Assembly: GCA_017792425.1 (NCBI GenBank)
Contig: CP051233.1
Coordinates: 399,457 to 463,456 of the forward strand
Source of the DNA: Thalassovita sp.
GTDB lineage: Bacteria; Pseudomonadota; Alphaproteobacteria; Rhodobacterales; Rhodobacteraceae
Direction of reading: 5' to 3'
Length of the DNA: 64,000 bases
Part shown: positions 35,001-43,753 of the stretch, one piece after another
Position numbering within the stretch: the first letter of the stretch is position 1
How the letters are laid out: every line of letters starts with the position of its first letter
Translations under genes and position numbers: made by a program
Notes under the pieces: generated by a model
Database searches by the model: none
What the model saw: only the letters and a program-made list of their open reading frames with translations
Told to the model about the DNA's origin: nothing

Positions 35001-37481
35001 GATCAACGGTTTGGCCGGGGTCAGGACGCGGGTGATTTCCCGTTCCACCGGGCGGCCGGAACCTTCGTACAGGCTGACGGTGATCCGGGCGGACAGCGGG
35101 CCGTCCGCCTCTTCCGGGTTCGGCAGGGCCAGCGGGATCGCGGCCAGCCCGGCGGCGTCGGTTTCCGCCGTGTCCAGGTATTCCGTGCGCGGGCTGAACC
35201 GGGTGTCATACCGGCCAAAGCGATAGCCAGGATACCCGTCCAAAGTATCCGCGCCGCTCAGCCGGACCAGCGTTTCCGCTTTCAGCCCCGCGCCGGGCGC
35301 GCCGAACAGGTAACGCGCGCTGATGGTCAGATCCGGCGCGTCGGACAGGCGCAGCGCCCCGTCGGGCAGGCCCAGGTCAAAATCTATGCGTTCGGGCAGG
35401 AAATCCTCGACCAGGAACTTGGCGGTGGTCAGCGGCGCGGCGTCCACATCCGCCTTGATTGTCAGTTTCCACGTACCGCGCGGCACGGTCGGCCCCAGCG
35501 GCATCTGGAACACATGCCCACCAGCAGCATCCTGCACCGACAGGTGGCGGGCATATTCCACCCCGTCCGGGCGGGTCAGGATGGCGGTGACGGGCAGGCC
35601 GGTCAGCGCCTTGGCCACGCCGTCACGGGTCAGCACAGTGGCAAAGACGGTTTCCCCGGCACGATAGGCGCCCCGGTCGGTGGACAGGAACACGTCGATG
35701 GGTGGCGCAGGCTCTCGGCCCTCGACCCCCCGGTCGGACAGGTCAAAGGCCGGGTCTTTCAGCGACAGAAAGGCGATGTCCCGGTCGGCCTCTTCCACCA
35801 CCAGCAGCGCCGGGGCGGCCCCGCCGGTGCCACGGGTCAGGCCGCCGTCGAACACCACATGCCCCTGATCGTCGGTCAGCGCCTCGCCCAGAACCCGGTT
35901 GGCGGTGGACAGCAGCGATACCTTCACCCCGGCCATCGCCCCCGCGGATTTCAGCGAGCGCACGAACACGTGCAACCCGTCCACCCCGGACAGGCTGCTG
36001 ATCCCCAGGTCGGACAGCACGAACCATTGGGTTGATCCGGGATTGTCATAGGGGTCCGCCCCCGGAACCGCCGCCGACAGCGCATAGATACCGGCGGGCA
36101 GGTCGCGGATGATGTCGCCCATCGGCAGGCGCGTGGTCATGTCCCGGTTCAGTTCCGACTGGACCTCGCCCGTGCCGGTCCAGATTTCCTCGGCCACGTC
36201 GCTGGCGAATTGTTCGTCCTCCCAATATTCCAGCGGCCGTCCGAAATAGCTGTCCTGGATCGCGCGCAGCAGGTTGCGGTCGCTGACACGGCGCAGTTTC
36301 AGGCCCACCTCGGTCAGGTTGACGGTCTCGATCGGCAGTCCCGCATCCTCGGTGCGCGGCAACACGTAGCCCCGGCCGGGGAATTTCACCGAAGGCGACC
36401 TGTCGCGCACGTAAAAGGACAGATCGACATCCTTCGCCAACGCCTCGCCGCTGTCGGCAGGCAGCCCCTGACGAAAGGTCAGCCGATAGCGGCTGCCGTG
36501 CTCAACGCCTTCCACGCACAGTTGGTTGCCGTTGGCCTGCACCGCCATGCCAGCGACGGGCAGGCGCAGATAAGTGGCGTAATCGACACCGGTTTTCGCC
36601 AGCGGTTCGGAAAACTCGGCGCAGACGCGCGGGCTGGCCAGATCGCTTTCAACGGTATGTTCGGTGATGCGGAACCCGTATTTGCCAATGGCGTCGTCCA
36701 GCGCATCCGCCAGATCCTGTCGCGCGGGTTGCAGGTTCAACGCCAGCCGCAGCGCGTCCACGGTGTCCCGACCCCGGCTGCTTTCCTCCAGCGCCTCGGC
36801 CATCACTTGCAGCGCCGCGACCTGTTGGGCCGGGTTTTCCGCCCGCAGGTAAGCGTTCACCGCCGCCAACCGCGCCCGGTCAACATAGGTGCGGCGCTCG
36901 GAACTGTTTTTCGTTTCGATCAGCAGGCTCAGTCGTGCGTATTCCGCCCACAGGTCGCTGCGGTCCAGATGGGACACCGCCGCCCCGGTCCAGCGCATGG
37001 CGTTCAGCCAGTCCTGCGCCGCCCGGCGTTCCTGCGCGGCGCTCAGCAGATCGGCGGGGGCGTACTGCCCCGAAGGATGCGTCCCGCCGATGTCCTGCGC
37101 CTGCCGCAGCGCCCGCGCCATGTCATTCGGCCCGGCAAACCCGATCTCCTCGGCCCGTGCTGCTGCCCGTGTTTTCACGACCTGCGGAACGGCGATCACC
37201 TCGGCCGACCAAGCGCCTTCGTATGGTTTTCGGTCGCTGATGCTGGACTTGGCAAAGCAGGCGTTCGACCGACCGTTGAAGGTAAAGGCGCGGCAATTTT
37301 CGTCAGACAGGCACAGGTTCAGGCACCCCTTATAGTCGGTGTCGAACAGCGACGACAGATCGGACCCATAGAAATCCACGTCCCGGGTCACGACCACCCG
37401 CCTGTCCGGCACAACCTGCGCCGAAACCACGTTGGACATCCCCAGAACGGCCGCCACTGTGGCGATCAGAATTCGGCGCAT
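32052..37481 (-). CDS. Bacterial alpha-2-macroglobulin (thioester type) with PAN/Apple N-terminus
   Basis: An 1809-residue periplasmic protease-trap protein. A cleavable signal peptide (about 1-22) is followed by a Cys-rich PAN/Apple-like domain (about 30-95: CLNLC, ENCRAFTF, ACFAKS), then tandem MG domains, a bait region and a thioester domain. The thioester motif is G-C-T-E-Q in LDRYPYGCTEQ near residue 1370, so it can covalently trap proteases. There is no lipobox, unlike E. coli YfhM. It is coupled to pbpC downstream, supporting a joint wall/envelope defence role. Confidence 0.94.
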   Translation of the reverse strand: MRRILIATVAAVLGMSNVVSAQVVPDRRVVVTRDVDFYGSDLSSLFDTDYKGCLNLCLSDENCRAFTFNGRSNACFAKSSISDRKPYEGAWSAEVIAVPQVVKTRAAARAEEIGFAGPNDMARALRQAQDIGGTHPSGQYAPADLLSAAQERRAAQDWLNAMRWTGAAVSHLDRSDLWAEYARLSLLIETKNSSERRTYVDRARLAAVNAYLRAENPAQQVAALQVMAEALEESSRGRDTVDALRLALNLQPARQDLADALDDAIGKYGFRITEHTVESDLASPRVCAEFSEPLAKTGVDYATYLRLPVAGMAVQANGNQLCVEGVEHGSRYRLTFRQGLPADSGEALAKDVDLSFYVRDRSPSVKFPGRGYVLPRTEDAGLPIETVNLTEVGLKLRRVSDRNLLRAIQDSYFGRPLEYWEDEQFASDVAEEIWTGTGEVQSELNRDMTTRLPMGDIIRDLPAGIYALSAAVPGADPYDNPGSTQWFVLSDLGISSLSGVDGLHVFVRSLKSAGAMAGVKVSLLSTANRVLGEALTDDQGHVVFDGGLTRGTGGAAPALLVVEEADRDIAFLSLKDPAFDLSDRGVEGREPAPPIDVFLSTDRGAYRAGETVFATVLTRDGVAKALTGLPVTAILTRPDGVEYARHLSVQDAAGGHVFQMPLGPTVPRGTWKLTIKADVDAAPLTTAKFLVEDFLPERIDFDLGLPDGALRLSDAPDLTISARYLFGAPGAGLKAETLVRLSGADTLDGYPGYRFGRYDTRFSPRTEYLDTAETDAAGLAAIPLALPNPEEADGPLSARITVSLYEGSGRPVEREITRVLTPAKPLIGIKPLFEDVIPEGTEATLQVIALDEGLTPTAMPVRWTVNRVERRYQWYQQWGSWEWEPITTRKRVASGEATLGSDPLTVTAPVDWGSYELIVESLQDDSVSGSASFHAGWYAPADVTTTPDTLDLSLDRPGYRSGDTAMLRVVPRYAGTALVTVLSNRVIAMKTVEVQEGENLIPLDVTDEWGAGAYVTASIIRPMDVAAGHNPARSLGLSYASIDPAEKQLSVRFDTAPEADPRGTLRAAVQVDGVQGGDTAWVTVAAVDVGILNLTGFKSPDPSAHYFGQRRLGVDIRDVYGRLIDGMNGAMGRVRSGGDAGSGARFQSPPPTEELVAYFSGPVQVGADGRAEVAFDLPAFNGTVRLMAVAWSETAVGQAEADVLVRDPVVLTASLPRFLSPGDQSRLLLEVIHATGPAGRMGLDVSAKGVTLGGVPSGLDLAEKGKTILTLPVTASEVGDHEIRIALTTPDGRQLVKELTVPVRQNDPAVSETRRFELAAGDTFLLDNNVLAGLRPGTGSATFTAGPLAALNAPALLAALDRYPYGCTEQVTSGAMPLLYMSSVAQAMGLGGRVDIDKRIAQAVDLVLTRQASNGAFGLWRAESGDFWLDAYVSDFLSRARAQGHDVPDLAFRLAMDNLRNRLNYAPDFDSGGEDIAYALMVLAREGAASMSDLRYYADVKGGAFATPMSAAQIGAALAMYGDQTRADAMFTRAARLIQPDEQQGQNLWRADYGTHLRDAAAVLTLAVESGFGAVDAAALAGRIGQAGRGLSTQESVWALMAAHAMVSDPGVSGLEIDGQPGAGPMVRVYQDRLDAQPVAIRNTRGAPVQITLTTTGVPDAPAAAGGHGYRIERRYFTPEGVERRLDGVRTGERLVVVLTVTPFDKGGARLMVNDPLPAGLEIDNPSLLRSGDIRQLDWLDPAETQTAEFRSDRFLAAVDWTQDKPFQLAYVVRAISPGQFHQPAATVEDMYRPQYNARTDAGRVVIGE

Positions 37482-37635
37482 CTATAACTCTCCTGCATCA
37501 ATGGGCGGATCGTGACACGGTGCCGTTTGAAAAATCAATGCCCTGCGCTTCACATGCGGATCACGTTTTTAAGCGGATTTTGACGAACCCCGGCCCAAGG
37601 TCGGGCAGAACGATTCTGAACGTCGGGGATGGTGG

Positions 37636-39840
37636 ATGAGTCTAGCGCAGAAACTGGCCGAGGAACGGCGCGCCCGGCTGGCCGCCGAACGGCTGTTGGA
37701 ACTGAAGCAGGCCGAACTGTTCGCCGCGAACCAGAAACTCGGCCGCCACGCGCGCGCCTTGTCAGAGGAGATCGTGACCACCCGCGCACAGTTTGAAACC
37801 ATCCGCAACGAAAACCAGCAGGTCAAATCCGACCTGACCGTCGCACACCAGAAGGTGGAAATCGCCGAACGCCGCCTGTGGCACTCGATCGAAACCATTC
37901 AGGACGGGTTCGCCTTCTTCGACGTGGACAGCCACATGATCGCGGCAAACCGCGCCTATCTTTCGGTGTTCGAGGGGCTGGAGGAGATCGCGCCGGGCGT
38001 CCACTACACCCGTATCCTGCAACTGATGACCGAAGAGGGGATCATCAACATCGGCGAAGTGGACCCGGCCCGTTGGCGCGCCATGATGCAGAAACGCTGG
38101 GAAGCGCCCTCGCCGCCGGCCATCGTGATCCGCCTGTGGAACGACACGTATATCAAGCTGATAGACCAGCGCGGCCACGGCGGCGACGTGGTCAGCCTTG
38201 CGCTGAACATTACCGATACCGTGCGTTATGAAAAGGAACTGAAAGAGGCGCAGAAAAAGGCCGAAGCCGCCAACCGCGCCAAATCCGCCTTTCTTGCGAA
38301 CATGAGCCACGAAATCCGCACGCCGATGAACGGCGTGGTCGGGATGGCCGAACTGCTGGCAGATACACCCCTGTCCCGTGAACAGCGCCTGTATGTCCAG
38401 ACGATCAAGAACTCGGGCGAGGCGCTGCTGGTGATCATCAACGACGTGCTGGACTATTCCAAGATCGAGGCGAACAAGCTGGTCCTGCACCCCGAACCCT
38501 TCGATCTGGAACGCTGTATCCACGAAATCGTCATGCTGCTGCAACCGCTGGCGCGGGACAAGAAACTTGACCTGCTGGTGGACTACGACCTGTTTCTGCC
38601 AACGATGTTCATTGGCGATCCGGGCCGCATCCGCCAGGTTCTGACAAACCTGCTGGGCAACGCGGTCAAATTCACCCAGCGGGGCCATGTTCTGGTGCGC
38701 GTGGTCGGGGTGCAGCCGGACGACGGGCCCGATACCCATGTCCACGTCACGATCGAGGACACCGGCATCGGCATCCCCGAGGACAAGATCGACCACATAT
38801 TCGGAGAGTTCAATCAAGTCGAGGATGAGCGCAACCGCAAGTTCGAAGGCACCGGGCTGGGACTGGCGATCAGCCAGCGCCTGATCACCCTGATGGGCGG
38901 CCGCATCTGGGTGGATTCCGAACAGGGCGTCGGCTCCAGCTTCGGGTTCCGCATCACCCTGCCAGCCGCTGAAACGATCCCCGAGGCCGCGCCGGTCCTG
39001 CCTGAACGTCTGAAAAAGGCGTTGGTCGTTGATGACCTGGCGGTGAACCGGGACATCCTGTCGAAACAGATGGAAATCCTTGGCATCGAAACCATGTGCT
39101 GCGACAGCGGCGCCGCGGCCCTTGCGGCGCTGGACAATACGTTCGATGTGGTGATGACCGATCACAACATGCCGGAAATGGACGGGATAGCCCTGGCCCG
39201 TGCCATCCGCGACACCGGCAACAAGGTGCCGGTCCTGCTGCTCAGCTCCAACTCGACCTTCGCGGAAAAGGAAACCGCAAAGGGCGTGTTGCAGGCCATC
39301 CTGCAAAAACCTACGCCGCGGCGGGAACTTTTTGCCCGGTTGCAGGCGCTGGGTGCCGATATCGCCCCCGCGCCGCCCGCGCCCTGTCCGCCGCCCGCCC
39401 TCCCCGACGAACCCCGCTTGATGCGCGTCCTTGCGGCCGAGGACAACCGCACCAACCGGCTGGTGTTTTCCAAGATGGTCAAGGCGGCGCAGATCGACCT
39501 GCGCTTTGCCGAAGATGGCGAACAAGCGATCGGCCTATACCGCGAATTCGTGCCGGACCTTGTATTCATGGACATTTCCATGCCCGGGCGCGACGGCAAG
39601 GAAGCCACCGCCGCCATCCGCGCCATCGAACGGCAGACCGGGCGGCGCGTGCCCATCGTGGCGATGACCGCCCACGCGATGGACGGCGACAGCGTGGGCA
39701 TCCTGGACGCAGGGCTGGATTTCTACCTGACCAAACCGCTGCGCAAATCGGAAATCCTGGCCGCGCTGCGCGATCACTGCCCGCAGGACGCGCAACCGCC
39801 GCTGCCGAAGCCGGATCAGGCGGCCGCCGCCGCGACCTGA
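37636..39840 (+). CDS. Soluble hybrid histidine kinase with two receiver domains
   Basis: A 734-residue cytosolic signalling protein without membrane helices. Residues 1-80 are a long coiled coil, ~85-200 a PAS-like sensor, then HisKA with phospho-His225 (ANMSHEIRTPMNGV), HATPase_c (N box NLLGNAVKFT; DTGIGIPED; GTGLGLAIS), and two REC domains with phospho-Asp at about 507 (VMTDHNMPEMDG) and 645 (VFMDISMPGRDG). There is no Hpt domain, so a separate phosphotransferase must take the signal. The last 25 nt overlap convergent yaaA. Confidence 0.93.
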   Translation: MSLAQKLAEERRARLAAERLLELKQAELFAANQKLGRHARALSEEIVTTRAQFETIRNENQQVKSDLTVAHQKVEIAERRLWHSIETIQDGFAFFDVDSHMIAANRAYLSVFEGLEEIAPGVHYTRILQLMTEEGIINIGEVDPARWRAMMQKRWEAPSPPAIVIRLWNDTYIKLIDQRGHGGDVVSLALNITDTVRYEKELKEAQKKAEAANRAKSAFLANMSHEIRTPMNGVVGMAELLADTPLSREQRLYVQTIKNSGEALLVIINDVLDYSKIEANKLVLHPEPFDLERCIHEIVMLLQPLARDKKLDLLVDYDLFLPTMFIGDPGRIRQVLTNLLGNAVKFTQRGHVLVRVVGVQPDDGPDTHVHVTIEDTGIGIPEDKIDHIFGEFNQVEDERNRKFEGTGLGLAISQRLITLMGGRIWVDSEQGVGSSFGFRITLPAAETIPEAAPVLPERLKKALVVDDLAVNRDILSKQMEILGIETMCCDSGAAALAALDNTFDVVMTDHNMPEMDGIALARAIRDTGNKVPVLLLSSNSTFAEKETAKGVLQAILQKPTPRRELFARLQALGADIAPAPPAPCPPPALPDEPRLMRVLAAEDNRTNRLVFSKMVKAAQIDLRFAEDGEQAIGLYREFVPDLVFMDISMPGRDGKEATAAIRAIERQTGRRVPIVAMTAHAMDGDSVGILDAGLDFYLTKPLRKSEILAALRDHCPQDAQPPLPKPDQAAAAAT

Positions 39841-40592
39841 GCAGGGCGCACGAACACCAGCCGGTCCTCCTCGGACATGTCCGCACTGAACTGGTAGCCG
39901 CCGGTGTCGAAATCGCGCAGCGAGTCAGGGTCGGTCAGGCGGCGCTGGATGATGAACCGCGCCATCGCCCCCCGCGCGCGCTTGGCGTAGAAGCTGACGA
40001 TTTTCGGCTCTCCGGCTTTTTCTTCCATGAACACGGGGGTGATCACCCGCAGCTTCAGCGCCGCCGGGTCTACCGCGCCGAAATATTCCTGGCTGGCGCA
40101 ATTCACCAGCAGGTCTGTGCCGACCGCCTGCGCCTGTTCGTTCAGCGCCGAGGCAATATCGGCGCCCCAATAGTCATACAGCGTCCGCCCACGCGGATTG
40201 GCCAGACGGCTGCCCATTTCCAGCCGATAGGGCTGAATCGCATCCAGCGGGCACAGCAACCCGTATAGCCCGGACAGGATGCGGAAATGATCCTGGGCCC
40301 AGGCCATTTCGTCAGGCTCCAGCGATGCGGCCTCCAGCCCGACATAGGTGTCCCCGGCAAAGGCCAGCGCGGCGGGCTTGCTGTCCATGTCGCCGAAATC
40401 GCGGAACCGGTCATGGTTCAGCCGGCCCAGGCTTTCGCTGATCTTCATCAGCTTCATCAGATCGCTCACCGACAGATCCCGCGCGACCTGCGCCAGTTCT
40501 GTTGCGCGTTCCGCGAATTGCGGCTGCGTGGTGCGGGCATCCTCCACCGGCGAGGTGTCGATCTTCTTGGCCGGGGAAACGACGATCAGCAT
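39816..40592 (-). CDS. yaaA: Peroxide stress protein YaaA
   Basis: A 258-residue YaaA (DUF328) protein: MLIVVSPAKKID start, then SDLMKLMKISESLGRLN, FRILSGLYGLLCPLDAIQPYR, LVNCASQEYF and SFYAKRARGAMARFI. In E. coli YaaA is induced by OxyR and limits unincorporated iron and DNA damage during peroxide stress; it has a DNA-binding fold. The C-terminus overlaps the hybrid kinase on the other strand. Confidence 0.93.
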   Translation of the reverse strand: MLIVVSPAKKIDTSPVEDARTTQPQFAERATELAQVARDLSVSDLMKLMKISESLGRLNHDRFRDFGDMDSKPAALAFAGDTYVGLEAASLEPDEMAWAQDHFRILSGLYGLLCPLDAIQPYRLEMGSRLANPRGRTLYDYWGADIASALNEQAQAVGTDLLVNCASQEYFGAVDPAALKLRVITPVFMEEKAGEPKIVSFYAKRARGAMARFIIQRRLTDPDSLRDFDTGGYQFSADMSEEDRLVFVRPAQVAAAAA

Positions 40593-40621
40593 TGCGGGCT
40601 CCTGTTCATTTTGGAACGGTT

Positions 40622-42661
40622 CTAACCTGTGGCGCGCAGAACGTCCAGAAAGGCCGCGCCGAACCGGTCCGCGCGGCGGTCGCCCAGCAGCCGGACCATC
40701 GCGCCTTCGTCCTGTGGGCGCAGCTGCGCCACCTTGGCCAGCAGAGAGGCAGAACAGCTCAGCGGCTTGTCCAGCCCGTCCTGCCCGCGTGCCAGATCGG
40801 CCTGCACCTCAAGCAGCCGGTCAAACAGGCTGCCTGACTCTCGCCCGGCCAGCCTGCGGCGCATCGGGTGCACGGCTTCTGCCGCGCCGGTGATCACCTG
40901 CAGGAAGGTGTCGCCATAGCGTTCCAGTTTTTTCGCGCCGACGCCACTGATCCCGGCCATCTGGTCCAGGTTGGCGGGGCGGCGCTCGGCCATTTCGATC
41001 AGCGTTCGATCATTGAAAATGACATAGGCGGGGACATTCGCGGCCTCTGCCAGTGCGCGGCGCTTGGCCTTCAGCGCGGACAGCAGCGGCGCGTCCTCTT
41101 CGGCCACCAGCGCCTTGACAGCGGGGCGGCGGGGGGCGTCACGGATGGTGTCGCGGCGCAGGTCGATCTGCGCCTCGCCGCGCAGGATCGGGCGGGCCGA
41201 GTCGGTCATCGTCAGCGCGCCGTGGCGGTCCGGGTTGGGGCGGATCAGGTCATGCCCCATCATCTGCCGGAAAATCGCCTGCCACTGGCGCTTGTCATAC
41301 TCTCGACCGACGCCAAAGGTCGGCAGGGTGTCGTGCCCCTTTTCGCGGATGCGGTCGGTCTGGTTGCCCAGCAGGATGTCGATCAGGTGGCCCGCGCCGT
41401 ACCATTCGTCCGTTCGCAGGATCGCGGACAGCGCCATGCGCACGGGCTGGGTGCCGTCGAACACTTCTGGCGGGGTATCGCACAGGTCGCAGTTGCCGCA
41501 TTGCACCTGGGTTTCCCCGAAATAGGACAGCAGCGTCGCGCGGCGGCATTTCAACGCCTCGGCCAGTCCCAGCAGGGCGTTCAGCCGGGCATGATCGGCC
41601 ATCCGGCGTTCGGGCGGGGCCAGTCCTTCGTCGATCTGGGCACGGCGCAGGCGGATGTCGTCGGGGCCGAACAAGGTCAGCGTTTCGGCCGGGGCCCCGT
41701 CGCGGCCCGCACGGCCGATCTCCTGATAATATGCCTCTATGGACTTGGGCAGGTCAGCATGGGCAACCCAGCGGATATCGGGCTTGTCCACCCCCATGCC
41801 AAAGGCCACCGTGGCGACAACGATCAGCCCGTCCTCTTGCTGGAAGCGGGTTTCGGTGATGCGGCGATCCTCGGCCTCCATCCCGCCGTGATAGTGGCAG
41901 GCGGAATGCCCGGCCTCGCGCAGCGCCTGCGCCAGTGATTCCGTCTTGGCCCGCGTGCCGCAATAGACGATGCCGGACTGCCCCTTGCGGGCAGCGGCAA
42001 AGTTCAGGATCTGCTGGCGCGGGTTGTTCTTGGCGGCAAAGGCCAGGTGGATATTGGGCCGGTCGAACCCGCGCAAGAACGTCTGCGGCGGCTGCCCGTC
42101 GAACAGGCGATCCACGATTTCAGCGCGGGTTTCCGCGTCGGCGGTGGCGGTAAAGGCGGCCAGCGGTACGTCCAGCGCCCGGCGCAGCTCGCCGATCCGC
42201 AGGTAATCGGGGCGGAAATCATGGCCCCATTGGGACACGCAATGCGCTTCGTCCACCGCGATCAGGGTCACGCCGATGCGGCGCAGCATCCCCAGCGCGG
42301 ACCCGGTGGACAGACGTTCCGGCGCGATGTACAGCAGCTTCAGCCGCTGGTCCTCCAGCGCCTGCCATACCGCCTCGGTTTCCTCTTGCGTGTTGCCGCT
42401 GGTCAGCGCCCCGGCCTCGACGCCCGCTTCGCGCAGGGCGCGGACCTGGTCGCGCATCAGCGCGATCAGCGGGGAAATCACCACCGTCACCCCGTCGCGC
42501 ATCAGCGCGGGCAACTGGAAACACAGCGACTTGCCGCCGCCCGTTGGCATGATCGCCAGCACGTTCCGGCCGTCGGCCACGGCACTCACGACCTCGGCCT
42601 GCCCGTCACGAAAGGCATCAAAGCCGAATACGTCCTTCAACAGTTGCTGGGCGCCTGTCAT
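40622..42661 (-). CDS. recQ: ATP-dependent DNA helicase RecQ
   Basis: A 679-residue 3'-5' helicase. Walker A is MPTGGGKSLCFQLPAL, the DExH box VDEAHCVSQWGHDFRPDY, and helicase motif VI is YYQEIGRAGRDG. The zinc-binding cysteines (CRRATLLSYFGE, CGNCDLC), RQC domain and a C-terminal HRDC domain (MAGISGVGAKKLERYG) are all present, so it is full length. It acts in recombination and stalled-fork repair. It precedes yaaA on the same strand by 29 nt; both are stress-linked. Confidence 0.96.
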   Translation of the reverse strand: MTGAQQLLKDVFGFDAFRDGQAEVVSAVADGRNVLAIMPTGGGKSLCFQLPALMRDGVTVVISPLIALMRDQVRALREAGVEAGALTSGNTQEETEAVWQALEDQRLKLLYIAPERLSTGSALGMLRRIGVTLIAVDEAHCVSQWGHDFRPDYLRIGELRRALDVPLAAFTATADAETRAEIVDRLFDGQPPQTFLRGFDRPNIHLAFAAKNNPRQQILNFAAARKGQSGIVYCGTRAKTESLAQALREAGHSACHYHGGMEAEDRRITETRFQQEDGLIVVATVAFGMGVDKPDIRWVAHADLPKSIEAYYQEIGRAGRDGAPAETLTLFGPDDIRLRRAQIDEGLAPPERRMADHARLNALLGLAEALKCRRATLLSYFGETQVQCGNCDLCDTPPEVFDGTQPVRMALSAILRTDEWYGAGHLIDILLGNQTDRIREKGHDTLPTFGVGREYDKRQWQAIFRQMMGHDLIRPNPDRHGALTMTDSARPILRGEAQIDLRRDTIRDAPRRPAVKALVAEEDAPLLSALKAKRRALAEAANVPAYVIFNDRTLIEMAERRPANLDQMAGISGVGAKKLERYGDTFLQVITGAAEAVHPMRRRLAGRESGSLFDRLLEVQADLARGQDGLDKPLSCSASLLAKVAQLRPQDEGAMVRLLGDRRADRFGAAFLDVLRATG

Positions 42662-42733
42662 GTGCCTCTGGTCTGGCTAAATCTGCTCTGACAGAGGTTT
42701 TCCCACACAACAGCTAGTGGGGCAAGGGGCGCG

Positions 42734-43021
42734 TCAGTAGAACATCGGCATATTGTTGACCAGGATGATCCGCAGCGCGTAGACGCCGATCAGCACCACC
42801 AGCGGGGCCAGGTCCAGCCCGCCCATCGGGGGCAGAATGCGGCGGATCGGACCATACAGCGGTTCCAGCACCCGGTTCAGCCCGTACCAGATCTGCGCCA
42901 CGAACTGTTGCCGCATGTTCAGCACCTGGAAACTGATCAGCCAGCTCATGATGACGTGCGCCAGGATGAAGAACCAGATGATATCCAGCAAAAGCATCAG
43001 GATTTGAAACAGCGACATCAT
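42734..43021 (-). CDS. yggT: YggT-family membrane protein
   Basis: A 95-residue protein with two hydrophobic regions flanking the family signature RVLEPLYGPIRRILPPMGGLDLAPLVVL. YggT proteins are integral inner-membrane factors linked to osmotic balance and, in some species, to cell division or chloroplast-like protein assembly. Start ATG 43021 or the next ATG 43018. It stands alone. Confidence 0.9.
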   Translation of the reverse strand: MMSLFQILMLLLDIIWFFILAHVIMSWLISFQVLNMRQQFVAQIWYGLNRVLEPLYGPIRRILPPMGGLDLAPLVVLIGVYALRIILVNNMPMFY

Positions 43022-43149
43022 GGGGCGTGGTCCTTTCTTTGGTCGCCCAACAGGTAAGCATCGCGGGCCGAAAGGGCAAGCATTTGACGCACTGTCGCCC
43101 TTGACGCCCTTTCGCGCTTGCAGCATGGCAAGCACAAAGGAGACCCGCC

Positions 43150-43686
43150 ATGTACCCCGTCGTCCGCTTCACCAAGGAATTCATCAAGTTCCGCAAGGCC
43201 CCCGCGCTGGCCTTCGACGGCACCCATGTGTCGCATCATATGTGCATGCCTTGGGACATCGACCTGTGGATGGAGCTGAACAACGGCCGCACCCTGACGA
43301 TCTATGATCTGGGCAGGATGATCCTGGCGAAACGCGTGGGTCTGCTGGGCGCGCTGACCCGCAACCGCTGGGGCATGACGATGGCGGGCGCGGTGGTGCG
43401 CTATCGCCGCCGCATCCGGGTGTTCGAAACCGTCGAAATGCGGTCGCGCGCGGTGTGCTGGGATGATCGGTTCCTCTATCTGGAACAATCCATGTGGAAA
43501 AAGGACGGCGAATGCGCCAACCACGTCGTCTATCGTACCGCGGTGACGGACAAGAACGGCATCGTCGCGCCAGAGGTGGTGATCCGCAACATCATGGGCA
43601 CCGTTCCAGTGGTCGAAACCCCCGACTGGATCGCCAAGTGGATAGAGGCAGAGTCTGCCCGCCCGTGGCCGCCCATGCAGGATTGA
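43150..43686 (+). CDS. Acyl-CoA thioesterase-like hot-dog protein
   Basis: A 178-residue hot-dog-fold protein of the 4HBT-like thioesterase superfamily (THEM6-like group): MPWDIDLWMELNNGRTLTIYDLGR carries the family Asp/Asn-Asn active-site region, then a hydrophobic core strand and FETVEMRSRAV. It probably hydrolyses an acyl-CoA; substrate not deducible. AAAGGAG precedes the ATG. It is followed 67 nt later by a UMF1-family transporter. Confidence 0.83.
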   Translation: MYPVVRFTKEFIKFRKAPALAFDGTHVSHHMCMPWDIDLWMELNNGRTLTIYDLGRMILAKRVGLLGALTRNRWGMTMAGAVVRYRRRIRVFETVEMRSRAVCWDDRFLYLEQSMWKKDGECANHVVYRTAVTDKNGIVAPEVVIRNIMGTVPVVETPDWIAKWIEAESARPWPPMQD

Positions 43687-43753
43687 CTTGCCAGCGTTAC
43701 AACTCCCCTGCCATAACAATTGCATAGGGGTTGAGCAGCGAACAGGACATACC

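Noticed and set aside
32670..36035. 1121-codon open frame on the plus strand
   Set aside because: It is the antisense shadow of the alpha-2-macroglobulin gene, has Gln/Arg/His-rich low-complexity sequence and no domain; the minus-strand frame carries clear motifs.
37762..39525. 587-codon open frame opposite the hybrid kinase
   Set aside because: Antisense shadow; the plus-strand kinase has all catalytic motifs.
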